Shown: piece by piece, positions 8,199-16,409 of the stretch | How the letters are laid out: each line of letters starts with the position of its first letter | Numbering within the stretch: the stretch's first letter is position 1 | Virus record (IMG/VR): IMGVR_UViG_3300035698_004130 | Span: 38,678-102,677 of that record | Reading direction: 5' to 3' (one strand) | DNA from: a virus | DNA length: 64,000 nt | The notes under the pieces: model-generated | The model's input: only the letters and a program-made list of their open reading frames with translations | Database searches by the model: none | What the model was told of the DNA's origin: nothing | Program-made: the position numbers and the translations under genes

Positions 8199-9131
8199 AT
8201 GATTGACATTGATGAACTAACCGTAGACGAATCCCTGGAACTTCTTGAGGGAATTACAAAGAAGCTTAATAAAATTAAGAAAGCAGGAGCCCAAAACTTC
8301 GGGGACCCAAAGATGGGAGATATGGTAAGCCAAGGCCAAAAGGAGATTAATAGAAATCCTAAGCCCGGATTTGGTGGGACTACCAAACGAAGGTCAGAAC
8401 ATAGACGTAAAAGAGGTGTGAAAAAGGCTCAGGAATCTCTTTTGAACTTTATCCAACAAGCTGTTAGTGAGGCTAATAAGGCTAACAAAGCTAAGAAAAG
8501 AAACTATGAGGGTAAGTCGGGTGCCGATATTATGTCCAAGGAGAAATTAGGAATTCATTCCTTGCCTGCTGGAACAAAAAAAAGAGCATTTGATGGCATG
8601 ATTAAATCCGATGCTAAGGGGGGAGGGACTAAAAATAGAATCCATCATGAGGCAGGAAGAAGGGCTGTTCACAGACAAAAAGCTCGCGAATCACTATTTG
8701 GAACAATCCATAACATGATTACCGAAGAGCAAGCAGATGACATTGAACAAGCCGGAGGTAGCCCTGAGGTTTTCAGAGCCACCAGAAAGGCCAAGCTCGC
8801 TCAAAGAGGTGTTCGTAAGTCTAAGCACATTTCCCGTAAGGATGCTTTAGGTAAGATGGGAGGAAGATATAAGAAAGATGGAACTCAAGCTGACAAGCAT
8901 ACTAAGTCAGGTGGAGAAAAGAACTTCTCGGATGATACCAAGAAGACTTCAGGTATTCCACTTAATCCAAAGGGTAAGCCTAAAAAGGGAAGATCAAGAG
9001 GAGACAAAGCTGACGTTAGAGGAAAGACTGTGAACACCTCACGTTCAACCGGAGAAGAAGGTCGTAAGGCTGATGCTAATGCAGACGCTTTCAGTGACCT
9101 AGTGGGTAACCTTAGCAAGAACAAACGCTAG
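8199..9131 (+). CDS. very basic repeat-motif protein, candidate internal head protein
   Basis: A 310-residue Lys/Arg/Gly-rich protein, probably largely disordered. Short amphipathic segments recur: ESLELLEGIT (11-20), KAQESLLNFI (76-85) and KARESLFGTI (161-170). The same KAxESL[L/F]xxI pattern occurs in the C-terminal tail of the prohead protease (KAHESLLQVI), and LLEGIT recurs in the capsid protein N-terminus. T4-like phages package basic internal proteins whose N-terminal targeting peptides are cut after Glu by the prohead protease, so a similar role is inferred. It is on the plus strand, divergent from thyX, and its stop overlaps the convergent polymerase stop (CTAG). Confidence 0.75.
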   Translation: MIDIDELTVDESLELLEGITKKLNKIKKAGAQNFGDPKMGDMVSQGQKEINRNPKPGFGGTTKRRSEHRRKRGVKKAQESLLNFIQQAVSEANKANKAKKRNYEGKSGADIMSKEKLGIHSLPAGTKKRAFDGMIKSDAKGGGTKNRIHHEAGRRAVHRQKARESLFGTIHNMITEEQADDIEQAGGSPEVFRATRKAKLAQRGVRKSKHISRKDALGKMGGRYKKDGTQADKHTKSGGEKNFSDDTKKTSGIPLNPKGKPKKGRSRGDKADVRGKTVNTSRSTGEEGRKADANADAFSDLVGNLSKNKR

Positions 9132-10228
9132 AGTTCAAACCTAACTCCATTACCGAAGGAACTGCCGACTTCAATATCAACTTCAAGGGGAGCCTTTAGT
9201 TCGATATTGAAGTTTTTTCGCATGTAGGTATAATTCCTAAGTTCATCAGACATGATTTGAACTGCTTCCCTAGTTTCTTCCTTGGGACACACAATTTCAA
9301 TGGAGTCGTGAACCGTCCCTACTACCTTTCCTCTAAATCCTCTATCCTTAAAAGTCTTCACAATGGATAGTAGACCACAAAGTAGGATATCATTAGCAGG
9401 AGATTGGATGGTAAAGTTCAGTCCCTGCCGGTAGGCTTCCCCCCTAATCTTCTTGAAAGGAGAATTAATGTTTGGAAGATTACGGTATCTACCAAAGATC
9501 GTCTTAGCATAAGCAAACTGCTCAACATACTCCTTAACCGTGTTCATATAGATTGGAACACCAGGGAAAGCTTCCATCCAACTATTGATGATCTCTTCAG
9601 CAGCAGCTTCTGAGATGTTTCTCTTAGCAGCTAGAGTGTATGCTGTTCCACCGTATACCGTAAGGAATGAAACTTCCTTTGCGATCTGCCGTTCTTCAGG
9701 GGTAATATCCTCAGGATCTTTCTTAAACGTAAGAGCAGCAGAGTAGGTATGAAGGTCCACTCCAGACTCAAAGGCTTTAATCATATTCCTTTCATTAGCT
9801 ACATGGGCTAGAACTCTAAGTTCCATTGCCTTCATGTCAACCGTAATGAAATCCCATCCAGTTGGAGCTACGATAAAGTCTCGGATGTTTACAGCAAGGT
9901 CTTTCTTCTCTCTAGGAAGAGTGTGGAAAGATACTCCAATCTTGGAAGCCTTTCCTCCACCCTTTCTAATGTTGGCACCAGAGTTTGATAATCTACCTGT
10001 TACCGTTCCATCAATGTTGTAGTTGGCGTAAATCCTACCATTTTTAGTATTCTCTAGGGATTGCTCCACTCCAACAATATAAGTGTTGTAAAGCTTTGAG
10101 AGTTTCTTAAACTCAGAAAACCTATCAAAGAATAGTTTAGCATCTTTCAACTTATCATCAGAGATAGTTCCCAAAACACTATTGGCGATATCAAGCTCTT
10201 CTTGCTTATTATACTTTTTCGCTGCCAC
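9128..10228 (-). CDS. family A DNA polymerase, palm and fingers (third of three split frames)
   Basis: Catalytic part of the replicative polymerase, 366 residues. Seen: the template region TVTGRLS (75-81), motif A DMKAMELRVLAH (D131, E136), motif B R180/K184/Y192 in RQIAKEVSFLTVYGG, and motif C HDS (H307, D308). There is no exonuclease domain; that lies in the two preceding frames. The start is GTG at 10228-10226 with a strong AGAGAGG five bases upstream, overlapping the middle frame by 20 bases. Homology is collinear across the boundary, so subunits probably assemble, unless a +1 frameshift fuses them. Confidence 0.92.
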   Translation of the reverse strand: MAAKKYNKQEELDIANSVLGTISDDKLKDAKLFFDRFSEFKKLSKLYNTYIVGVEQSLENTKNGRIYANYNIDGTVTGRLSNSGANIRKGGGKASKIGVSFHTLPREKKDLAVNIRDFIVAPTGWDFITVDMKAMELRVLAHVANERNMIKAFESGVDLHTYSAALTFKKDPEDITPEERQIAKEVSFLTVYGGTAYTLAAKRNISEAAAEEIINSWMEAFPGVPIYMNTVKEYVEQFAYAKTIFGRYRNLPNINSPFKKIRGEAYRQGLNFTIQSPANDILLCGLLSIVKTFKDRGFRGKVVGTVHDSIEIVCPKEETREAVQIMSDELRNYTYMRKNFNIELKAPLEVDIEVGSSFGNGVRFEL

Positions 10229-10745
10229 TGAAACCTCTCTTTACATATTCCTTATCAACAAGCTCTTTCATCTTCATTAAAGTTTCATCATTAGTTGCAG
10301 GCTGATCCTTTGTAGTGTAGGCGAATGGATACAGCCCAAATCCAGACTCGTCATTAACTTCCCACTCCTTATCCTTGTTCTTCCTTAAAGAGAATAGAAC
10401 TTGGCACAGTTGCTGGTTTGAGGCAAGGTTCGTCCCCTCAGGGATTCTGGGTGAGGACATTAGGTAACTCTCTACCTCTTGAATCTTCTGTGCCAGTTGA
10501 TCCTTAATCTCTGCCAGCTTATCCGTATCAATAAGCATTCCCTCAAACTCAATATCACGGAAGACTACCGAGAGAGGTGAGATCAAGTTTAGGTATAGAT
10601 TCTCCAGGTTCTTTTTCTGAATCTCTTCGATGAGCTTCGCATAGACCTTTACTGTGTAGTAAGTGTCCATAGCGTTACCCCGAAGGCAAGGCATCATCTC
10701 AATGTTTGCCCAGTCGAACTTGGTGTTGTTTTCAACGGTTAGCAT
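10209..10745 (-). CDS. family A DNA polymerase, exonuclease end and thumb (second of three split frames)
   Basis: A 178-residue middle piece. Residues 1-40 hold the end of the 3'-5' exonuclease with the motif III aspartate (AMD, D27). The remainder is the thumb region, including NLASNQQLCQVLF, which matches the NLxSPxQL element of family A polymerases. Its ATG overlaps the stop of the upstream frame (TAATG). It would be incomplete alone, as the exonuclease domain is cut between motifs II and III. Either it assembles with its neighbours or this is a recently broken gene; both junctions carry clean translation-coupling signals. Confidence 0.85.
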   Translation of the reverse strand: MLTVENNTKFDWANIEMMPCLRGNAMDTYYTVKVYAKLIEEIQKKNLENLYLNLISPLSVVFRDIEFEGMLIDTDKLAEIKDQLAQKIQEVESYLMSSPRIPEGTNLASNQQLCQVLFSLRKNKDKEWEVNDESGFGLYPFAYTTKDQPATNDETLMKMKELVDKEYVKRGFSGSEKV

Positions 10746-11797
10746 TACTTGATCTTATCCAGGGGGAAGTAGTAGTAAACTAGGTCTCTCAGACCCTTGG
10801 GAATACCTTCAAGGTAAAGATGTTGCATAAGCTTTGTATCCCACACATGTTTAACGTCTACCACTCCATACCGTAGCAGGAACTTCAAATCGAACGTTGC
10901 ATGTTGGAAGATCTTTCTATTATTGTCGTTTGCCAGGACTAAGGAAACGAACTCCATAATCTTTGCCTTAGTCTTATATGAGAACTTAGCTTCCCTATGA
11001 TCGATAGGCATTGCTACTGTCTTTGCAACAATGATGTTCCCACGCTTAAACTCATCCAAATCCAACATTGAGAAAGAGATGGTATGAAGTCTATGCTCTA
11101 GGAAGTTCAACCCTTCAGTCTCCACATCAACAGCAATGGGAGCTTTTGTGGTATAGAACTCCACATGCTTCTTAATATCCTCTTCGCTTTGAATAATATC
11201 AAAATCAATCGGAACTAGAACATCCTTCTCATTGATGATGCTGTTTACAGCATTCTCAACATCCTTGGAGAAGAGGTAAGCATTCTTTGGTTCAGATACT
11301 ACCTGCCATGGATGCATGACGGATACCAGACTAAAGGTGAAGCCATCCTCTAGTTGCATCTCCTTAGCTTTGCCTCTGACAGTAGTATCCTTCTTATTCT
11401 TACCGTAGAAAATAGTAGTAGCTAGTTTACCACATGCAAATACTAAAGTAGGCTTAAACTGTGCAATGGTGTCTTCCAAGTGAGCCATGCATTTCTTTCT
11501 AGAAATTGGGTCACTAGTGTCCATGGTCATTCCTGGGCACTTCATTGCAGTTGTGAATCCAACCCTATCTGTTGAAATGCCAAGCCTCCTAAGCTCAAGC
11601 TTGATGGCTCGATACTCATTTGGCCTGAAGGCTGTGTAAGAACCCTCATGCATTTTGGGAGCATCGGAGACAAATAAGATCTCTTTTGGTTCCTCGAATT
11701 CGTAGTCTAAAATTGTTCTACGGGGGAGAGGCTTCTTAAGTATAGGGCAACCCTCACACTTAGGATTCTCTTCGTTAAATAACTTATCTAGATCCAT
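10745..11797 (-). CDS. uracil-DNA-glycosylase-like domain fused to 3'-5' exonuclease N-part (first of three split polymerase frames)
   Basis: Residues 1-190 match the family 4 type uracil glycosylase domain that heads SPO1-type phage polymerases. Cysteines 14, 17, 87 and 103 fit a 4Fe-4S site, and MHPW is at 161-164. Residues 200-350 begin a DnaQ-like proofreading exonuclease with motif I DVETEG (D214, E216) and motif II FDLKF (D293). Motif III is in the next frame. In SPO1-like phages these domains and the polymerase are one chain. The start overlaps the HNH gene by 14 bases. Confidence 0.85.
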   Translation of the reverse strand: MDLDKLFNEENPKCEGCPILKKPLPRRTILDYEFEEPKEILFVSDAPKMHEGSYTAFRPNEYRAIKLELRRLGISTDRVGFTTAMKCPGMTMDTSDPISRKKCMAHLEDTIAQFKPTLVFACGKLATTIFYGKNKKDTTVRGKAKEMQLEDGFTFSLVSVMHPWQVVSEPKNAYLFSKDVENAVNSIINEKDVLVPIDFDIIQSEEDIKKHVEFYTTKAPIAVDVETEGLNFLEHRLHTISFSMLDLDEFKRGNIIVAKTVAMPIDHREAKFSYKTKAKIMEFVSLVLANDNNRKIFQHATFDLKFLLRYGVVDVKHVWDTKLMQHLYLEGIPKGLRDLVYYYFPLDKIK

Positions 11798-12266
11798 ACA
11801 CGTTTATTAAATCTCTTGCCCATTCCAATAAATCCTCTACTCTTTTCCCAGAAGGTTGGGAAGTAGACCATAACTCAAGATTGGATAAGGTATTATCATC
11901 CCTAATACCATTTTTATGGTGAACATTTTCATTTGGAAGTAATTTTCTTCCAAGATGCTGTTCCATAATAAATCTATGCTCAAGCATATTTTTTACCTTA
12001 CCATTGTCATTAACAGAAAATCTAACATACCCAGCACCAGTTAGATGCTTACCCTTACCAAAGTTTGGATGGGTAATTCCCTTGCGAAGTTTAAAGCACC
12101 CACAAGATTTCTTATTACCTGTGGTTATATGGGAGCCAATGGATTTGAAGGAATCCCCACAGTGACACTTGCACTCCCACACAGCTAGACTCTTCCCTTT
12201 AAAGGAAGAATCGTCTACGACTAAATACTTAATAAAAGTGATTCCATTAACAATTTTACCCACCAA
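11784..12266 (-). CDS. HNH homing endonuclease
   Basis: A free-standing HNH endonuclease of 160 residues. An N-terminal Cys-rich part (CKCHC, CGCF) may bind zinc. The nuclease core reads [12 protein letters not shown], then [12 protein letters not shown] and NLELWS, the usual HNH_3-type arrangement. A TTG start (12266) or the adjacent GTG (12263), which has AAGGA upstream, is used. It lies directly in front of the split polymerase, a typical place for a homing endonuclease that targets a polymerase gene. Confidence 0.9.
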   Translation of the reverse strand: MVGKIVNGITFIKYLVVDDSSFKGKSLAVWECKCHCGDSFKSIGSHITTGNKKSCGCFKLRKGITHPNFGKGKHLTGAGYVRFSVNDNGKVKNMLEHRFIMEQHLGRKLLPNENVHHKNGIRDDNTLSNLELWSTSQPSGKRVEDLLEWARDLINVYGSR

Positions 12267-12313
12267 ATCCTTAACTTTCCTATTTGATTGTCTATACCCA
12301 ATTACACTGAGTA

Positions 12314-12319
12314 TATAAT
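12314..12319 (+). promoter_or_regulatory. candidate -10 element before the late sigma gene
   Basis: TATAAT on the plus strand, 15 bases before the ATG at 12335, in the 68-base divergent gap between the HNH gene and the sigma gene. No consensus -35 lies at 16-18 bases; TTGATT at 12284 is 24 bases away. Plausible because this isolated plus-strand gene needs its own promoter. Confidence 0.3.
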
Positions 12320-12334
12320 GTAGTAAAAAAGGTT

Positions 12335-12724
12335 ATGGACTTAAGAAGGAAGACTATAATAGACCCAATGAGTAACTACATTAATAACAAGAGATTCGAG
12401 GAGCTTATCCAAGAGCGCAAGGCAGGGGATAATACAAACGAAGAGGAGCTTTTCCAATTGTTTGATATGCTCATCGACCGACTAATGGTGACCTACAAAT
12501 TTAAGGTAGATCATGAAGAAGCGAAGCAGGAATGCTTTCTTCTAATCCTAAAGGTGCTAAACAACTTTAAGAAAGAATCAGGGGCAGCATTCAACTACTT
12601 CACTACAGTAATACTAAACAACTTCCGACTCCTCTATACGAAGAATAGAAAGTATGCTGAGAAGATTGAGGCTTACAGGAACATTAAACAAGGTGGCTAT
12701 TCATCTTCTTCAATGGATGAGTAG
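12335..12724 (+). CDS. 55: late-transcription sigma factor, T4 gp55-like
   Basis: A 129-residue sigma-70 region 2 type protein. The N-terminal NYINNKRFEELI resembles the YxNNKxL start of T4 gp55. The helical block around EAKQECFLLILKVL and FNYFTTVILNNFRLLY fits core binding and -10 recognition. T4 gp55 is about 185 residues, so this is a short version lacking much of the C-terminal part. It should direct host RNA polymerase to the late head and tail genes. An alternative ATG at MSNY (residue 12) is possible. The gene is isolated on the plus strand, and its end overlaps a convergent minus-strand gene. Confidence 0.8.
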   Translation: MDLRRKTIIDPMSNYINNKRFEELIQERKAGDNTNEEELFQLFDMLIDRLMVTYKFKVDHEEAKQECFLLILKVLNNFKKESGAAFNYFTTVILNNFRLLYTKNRKYAEKIEAYRNIKQGGYSSSSMDE

Positions 12725-12918
12725 AATAGTTTAGGCAGATAACACCAGTGAAGATGTGAACCTCCTACGCGAAATGGCCAATCATCATCCAAGGGACTTC
12801 CACACCATGGAGGTTCCACAATGGGAGTATCAAACCACAACACATTTCCACAGTCTTCATGCCAGTCCCTGTAGTGGAAAGTTTTGTTAAACTCCGAGTT
12901 CCGCACTGATCCCACCAT
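12697..12918 (-). CDS. hypothetical protein
   Basis: Up to 73 residues, rich in Trp, Cys and His with no clear motif. It overlaps the preceding gene by 32 bases from the ATG, or 20 from an in-frame GTG at 12906. Its last nine codons lie antisense to the end of the sigma gene. It fills the only space between flanking genes, which supports it, but there is no recognisable homology. Confidence 0.45.
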   Translation of the reverse strand: MVGSVRNSEFNKTFHYRDWHEDCGNVLWFDTPIVEPPWCGSPLDDDWPFRVGGSHLHWCYLPKLFYSSIEEDE

Positions 12919-13270
12919 TGTATGTTACAATTCTAGGGAAAGCCTTGTGCAAGACTACCAGCATCGGGAGACTGGAGTAGCCTGATAGGCAGGAAGTAGA
13001 AATGGTCTCCTTATATTCCTTGATTGAGGAACGAATCACACCCAAAGCATTTGGGATGTTGAAAGTATCAATCACGTTAACCGCAGACTTAGTAAGTTCC
13101 GGGTGAGTTGAAAGGAGACCTTTAAAGACCTTGCAAGGGTCGTCCCACTCATTTACAATTAAGTAGTAGGATTTGTTCTTCTGCTCAATGTTGTCCTTAA
13201 TCGTTGCATCTAAATGCTTCGAGGACAACATATCGTTCGCAAAGAACTTTGCGGACATTGGGTTACTCAT
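12887..13270 (-). CDS. hypothetical protein
   Basis: A 127-residue protein beginning MSNPMSAKFF. The frame is open to 13303, but the ATG at 13270 overlaps the upstream stop by only eight bases and is preferred. The sequence looks like a small mixed alpha/beta enzyme or DNA-binding protein, but no motif is recognised. It is one of three small minus-strand genes between the plus-strand sigma and nuclease genes. Confidence 0.6.
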   Translation of the reverse strand: MSNPMSAKFFANDMLSSKHLDATIKDNIEQKNKSYYLIVNEWDDPCKVFKGLLSTHPELTKSAVNVIDTFNIPNALGVIRSSIKEYKETISTSCLSGYSSLPMLVVLHKAFPRIVTYNGGISAELGV

Positions 13271-13583
13271 TTGGTGTTTCGGGTGTTGCTTCGTCAGTGA
13301 CAATACTTAGCTTACTCTCTTGAGTAGCGTCTGGAGTTGGGAGGTCACTAAGGGGAATGAAATCAACAGGTGGCGCTTCCTTCTGAGCTTGCTGCTGGGC
13401 TTCCAAAGCTTGCTGTGCTTCAGCACTTTGCATCAGAGCTACAACACGTTCATGCATTGTTTGGCAACCAGCTAGGAAGATTTGCTTCCAAAAGGTTGGC
13501 TCTGGTAGATCCGGTGGTCTGATGCCACTGAAATTCTTAAATGACTGTGCTTCTTCAGCACTCAACTTGATTGTAATCTTCAT
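13263..13583 (-). CDS. hypothetical protein with Gln/Ala-rich middle
   Basis: A 106-residue protein that starts at MKITIKL, where a GAGG lies four bases before the ATG; the open frame further upstream to 13649 lacks such support. Residues 1-50 look folded, 55-75 are an Ala/Gln coiled stretch, and the rest is Pro/Thr/Glu rich and disordered. First gene of a small minus-strand group, divergent from the nuclease gene at 13682. Role unknown. Confidence 0.6.
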   Translation of the reverse strand: MKITIKLSAEEAQSFKNFSGIRPPDLPEPTFWKQIFLAGCQTMHERVVALMQSAEAQQALEAQQQAQKEAPPVDFIPLSDLPTPDATQESKLSIVTDEATPETPNE

Positions 13584-13681
13584 TCTTCCTCTTGCGCGTT
13601 CGGATACTGAAACTCTTGAATCGTCCAGTTTTAGGTTTGTGCTTTCCATCGGCAGGCTATCATAGTCGTGACGATACCCAT

Positions 13682-14218
13682 ATGAACGATAATTTTGACG
13701 TTAAAGCTCTAGAAAAGGACAAACCTAAGAAGCGGATCAACTCAAGGACCAAGGGGAATACTTTCGAAAGGAAGATCGCAAAGATCTTGAATGAAAGATT
13801 CGATACCAAGGACTTCTGTAGAACCCCAGGAAGTGGTGCATTTGCAACTACCCACACTCTTCCAACATACTTGCAGATTCATGGTGATTTAATCACTCCA
13901 ATAAACTTTAAATATACGATTGAGTGCAAGAAGGGGTATAACAAGGAAGGTTTATGTGAGTTATTTAATAGCAAGTCCAAACTTATCTCTATGATAGCTC
14001 AGGCAAGGCGAGATTCGATGAAGGTTTCTCAATCTTTTTTATTAATTCTTTCTCAAGACCGTAAAGATCCACTAGTTATCACCGATGAGTGCCTAGAGAG
14101 ATTTATAGAAATGGAACAAATCAATGCGTCCTTCTCATGGGGAAAAGTTTCAATCGTAACTCTAAACGACTTTTTGAGTCTTACCGACAGCCACTTCTTT
14201 AATGAAAAGTCTTTGTAA
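13682..14218 (+). CDS. PD-(D/E)XK nuclease, Holliday-junction-resolvase-like
   Basis: A 178-residue nuclease of the restriction-endonuclease fold. Seen: KGNTFERKIAKILN (active-site Glu), CRTPGSGAFATT, then HGDLITP (Asp) and YTIECKKG (Glu and Lys). The order E...D...ExK and the RTPGSG loop resemble archaeal Hjc-type and phage resolvases that cut branched DNA before packaging. No T4 gp49 homologue is visible, so this may fill its role; that is inference. The start is placed at MNDNFD because the 30 residues upstream look non-coding. The 3' end overlaps the convergent 725-residue gene by 57 bases. Confidence 0.8.
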   Translation: MNDNFDVKALEKDKPKKRINSRTKGNTFERKIAKILNERFDTKDFCRTPGSGAFATTHTLPTYLQIHGDLITPINFKYTIECKKGYNKEGLCELFNSKSKLISMIAQARRDSMKVSQSFLLILSQDRKDPLVITDECLERFIEMEQINASFSWGKVSIVTLNDFLSLTDSHFFNEKSL

Positions 14219-16339
14219 GAAAGCTTTTTGGGATGACAAGTAGGATTCCATCATTGTCTCCATTCCGGTATCTAGACTCAGCTTTTGGAGCGTCTTAAGG
14301 TCGGTAATACAAAAGATTTTTGTAAAGTAAATTCTAGCCCCTTCGAGGCTATTATTACATATTTCATCTTTTAAATAAACCTTCAAGCTTGTATCCTGAA
14401 CATTGAAGAATATAAAAGTGTTTCCTGTAGCTCTGATATCCCATTCACCTGAGTTAAACAGAAAAGAACTTATAATATCTTTCAATATGGTATTGTAACC
14501 GATCGAGTAGGATTCTGTAGTCTGGATATCTCTGAACTCGGAGATCGTAGAGTCGTCAGCAGACCCAGCAGCTACAAAGAGCTTCATTGCAAGATATTGC
14601 TTGGCTTCTGGAACATTCTTCTTGATATCAGAAATGATCTTCTTGTTCTTTAAGTAGACTGAACAGTATTGTTTGATCTTGTCTTCTAGAAGCTTTCTAT
14701 CATCCTCATCATGATTATGCTGGTATCGCTTTAGAAGTTGAACAAGTTCATACTTGTCATTATTAGCATTCAGTGGATCTCCAACTTCATTGTAGGATGA
14801 GTTAGCGATGAGGTTATCCAGCATAGATCCAATGAAGTTTGTAAATGGGGATACATTCTGCATATTCCCAGTTGAAGCATTCCTTGTCTTCACTCTGCTT
14901 GCTAGTGCTCCAATATCTGCTCCGATCTTCTGAAGTGAATCGGAGTAAGCTTTAACCGTGTTGATGTCCTTTACTCCAGTAATCTCTTGATACTTGAGCA
15001 TGAACCTGTTAGTTGGATCAGTGGTTACTCCAGCTACAAACTTAGATACGTTGTCTAGAGTTGCTACACCTAGGATTGGTTTCTGAATTCCAAGATAGTG
15101 CTTGATGTTGGACTGAGTGTAAAAGGCAGGATGCCCTGCTAGAAGAGCTTCTGAGTGTGTCGCCAGTGTTAATAGTTCAGGTCTATCTTTGAATATGAGT
15201 TCTAGTGGAGCAGACTTAACCATTGAGTTCGTAGAGATGTCTTCCTCTGAGAATCCCATAGTTACAAGAGCTTGCTTGGCCACTTCAAAGTTCTGATATA
15301 CCTCATACGTGTCTGCCATGAATCCCTCACCAGCACCAGACTTTCTAGTGATAATGAAGGAGGGTTTGCGAGCTTCTATATGGCGTTTTGAGGTCTTGAT
15401 GACCTTACCCACTGTCTCGCGTCCTCCAATAGGATCTAGGAGCACTGAGAAGTTCCTGATGGCTTGTGCGTCCTCTGGTTCAAGTGCTGCGCTCTCAAAT
15501 GTGGTCTGCCATTGCACGTAGGACTGATTTACCAAAGCAAGCTTCTGTTTGATGCCTGAATAAAGGGTTCCGGCACTTGATCCAATGGCTTCTGCACCTG
15601 GATGAGCAATCTGTGCTAATCTCTTTTGAGTGTCAATTAGATTGAAGACTGTTAGTGTATCCTGAAGGGAGAGGGCTCTAATTGCCTCGTCAATCCCTGG
15701 ACTTGTTCTGAGCCCAACATTGATTCTCTTAATCTTGATTTGAAATTTGAGAGTAATAGCTCTGGCTATCATCTTCAGGAATCCAATACTATCTTTGAAT
15801 ACTAATCCTGAGTTGGTCACATCCTCAAGGATGGAAACTGTTCCGTCTGAGTTAACCACTAGCATTGAAGTGATCTTGTTTTTCTCATTTTCCCCAATAT
15901 TGTCCTTCGCTAACGCTTCCATGATATCCCTTACGTTCTGAGAAACAATCAGAGAAACCCTTGGGTTGGTCATTTGAGGGAGAGTATCATACTCCTTCGT
16001 CATGGGATTATACTGGATCTTCACCTTCGGTGCTACGATCTGGTTCTCGATGGAAGCGGCACCACCTGTTACGAACTGCGTAAACATTTGGTATTCCTCC
16101 CAAGGTTTGCCCATTAGTAACTTCTTATCAATACCTTCGTATACTCGTGGGATAGAAGTTAAGATATCTTGAAATACTTCCTGCTCAGGAGTCAGGGACA
16201 TTTCTCCCATCATGGGATCTTGTCCCATTGGGTCTTGTTGTGCTTGAGGATCTCCTACAACCTCTTCCTCAATGAGAAGTTTAAGTGTCCTTTTCTTTTG
16301 CTTTGAGTAGCTTTCGAGTAGAGAGGTAAAGAAATCCAT
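14162..16339 (-). CDS. large head-associated protein of unknown function (candidate internal head protein)
   Basis: A 725-residue protein following the tube gene, the position of the portal gene in T4. It does not read as a portal: no portal crown or stem features are recognisable. Residues 1-26 are a short amphipathic helix followed by LLIEEE, similar to prohead targeting peptides cut after Glu. Residues 27-50 are Gln/Met/Pro/Gly rich, and the rest is a mostly helical globular sequence. Placement between terminators in the head/tail block suggests a late virion protein. It overlaps the convergent resolvase gene at its 3' end. Confidence 0.7.
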   Translation of the reverse strand: MDFFTSLLESYSKQKKRTLKLLIEEEVVGDPQAQQDPMGQDPMMGEMSLTPEQEVFQDILTSIPRVYEGIDKKLLMGKPWEEYQMFTQFVTGGAASIENQIVAPKVKIQYNPMTKEYDTLPQMTNPRVSLIVSQNVRDIMEALAKDNIGENEKNKITSMLVVNSDGTVSILEDVTNSGLVFKDSIGFLKMIARAITLKFQIKIKRINVGLRTSPGIDEAIRALSLQDTLTVFNLIDTQKRLAQIAHPGAEAIGSSAGTLYSGIKQKLALVNQSYVQWQTTFESAALEPEDAQAIRNFSVLLDPIGGRETVGKVIKTSKRHIEARKPSFIITRKSGAGEGFMADTYEVYQNFEVAKQALVTMGFSEEDISTNSMVKSAPLELIFKDRPELLTLATHSEALLAGHPAFYTQSNIKHYLGIQKPILGVATLDNVSKFVAGVTTDPTNRFMLKYQEITGVKDINTVKAYSDSLQKIGADIGALASRVKTRNASTGNMQNVSPFTNFIGSMLDNLIANSSYNEVGDPLNANNDKYELVQLLKRYQHNHDEDDRKLLEDKIKQYCSVYLKNKKIISDIKKNVPEAKQYLAMKLFVAAGSADDSTISEFRDIQTTESYSIGYNTILKDIISSFLFNSGEWDIRATGNTFIFFNVQDTSLKVYLKDEICNNSLEGARIYFTKIFCITDLKTLQKLSLDTGMETMMESYLSSQKAFLQRLFIKEVAVGKTQKVV

Positions 16340-16356
16340 GTTGGTTCAATAGACAA

Positions 16357-16389
16357 ATAGCTTATCCCTAGACTAAGGGAATAAGCTAT
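16357..16389 (-). terminator. hairpin between tube gene and the 725-residue gene
   Basis: Arms ATAGCTTAT-CCCT and AGGG-ATAAGCTAT with one bulged base and a 6-base loop, a 13-bp stem. On the minus strand it is followed by TTTG only, so it is a good hairpin with a poor U tract. It may terminate or attenuate transcription after the tube gene. Confidence 0.6.
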
Positions 16390-16409
16390 CTTTATTTAGG
16401 TTAGATGTC

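Noticed and set aside
10209-10228. Programmed -1 frameshift joining polymerase pieces
   Set aside because: The downstream frame is +1 relative to the middle piece, so -1 slippage would not join them; a GTG start with a strong ribosome site explains expression.
14162-16339. Portal protein by position after the tube gene
   Set aside because: Sequence has none of the recognisable portal features and begins with a targeting-like peptide.
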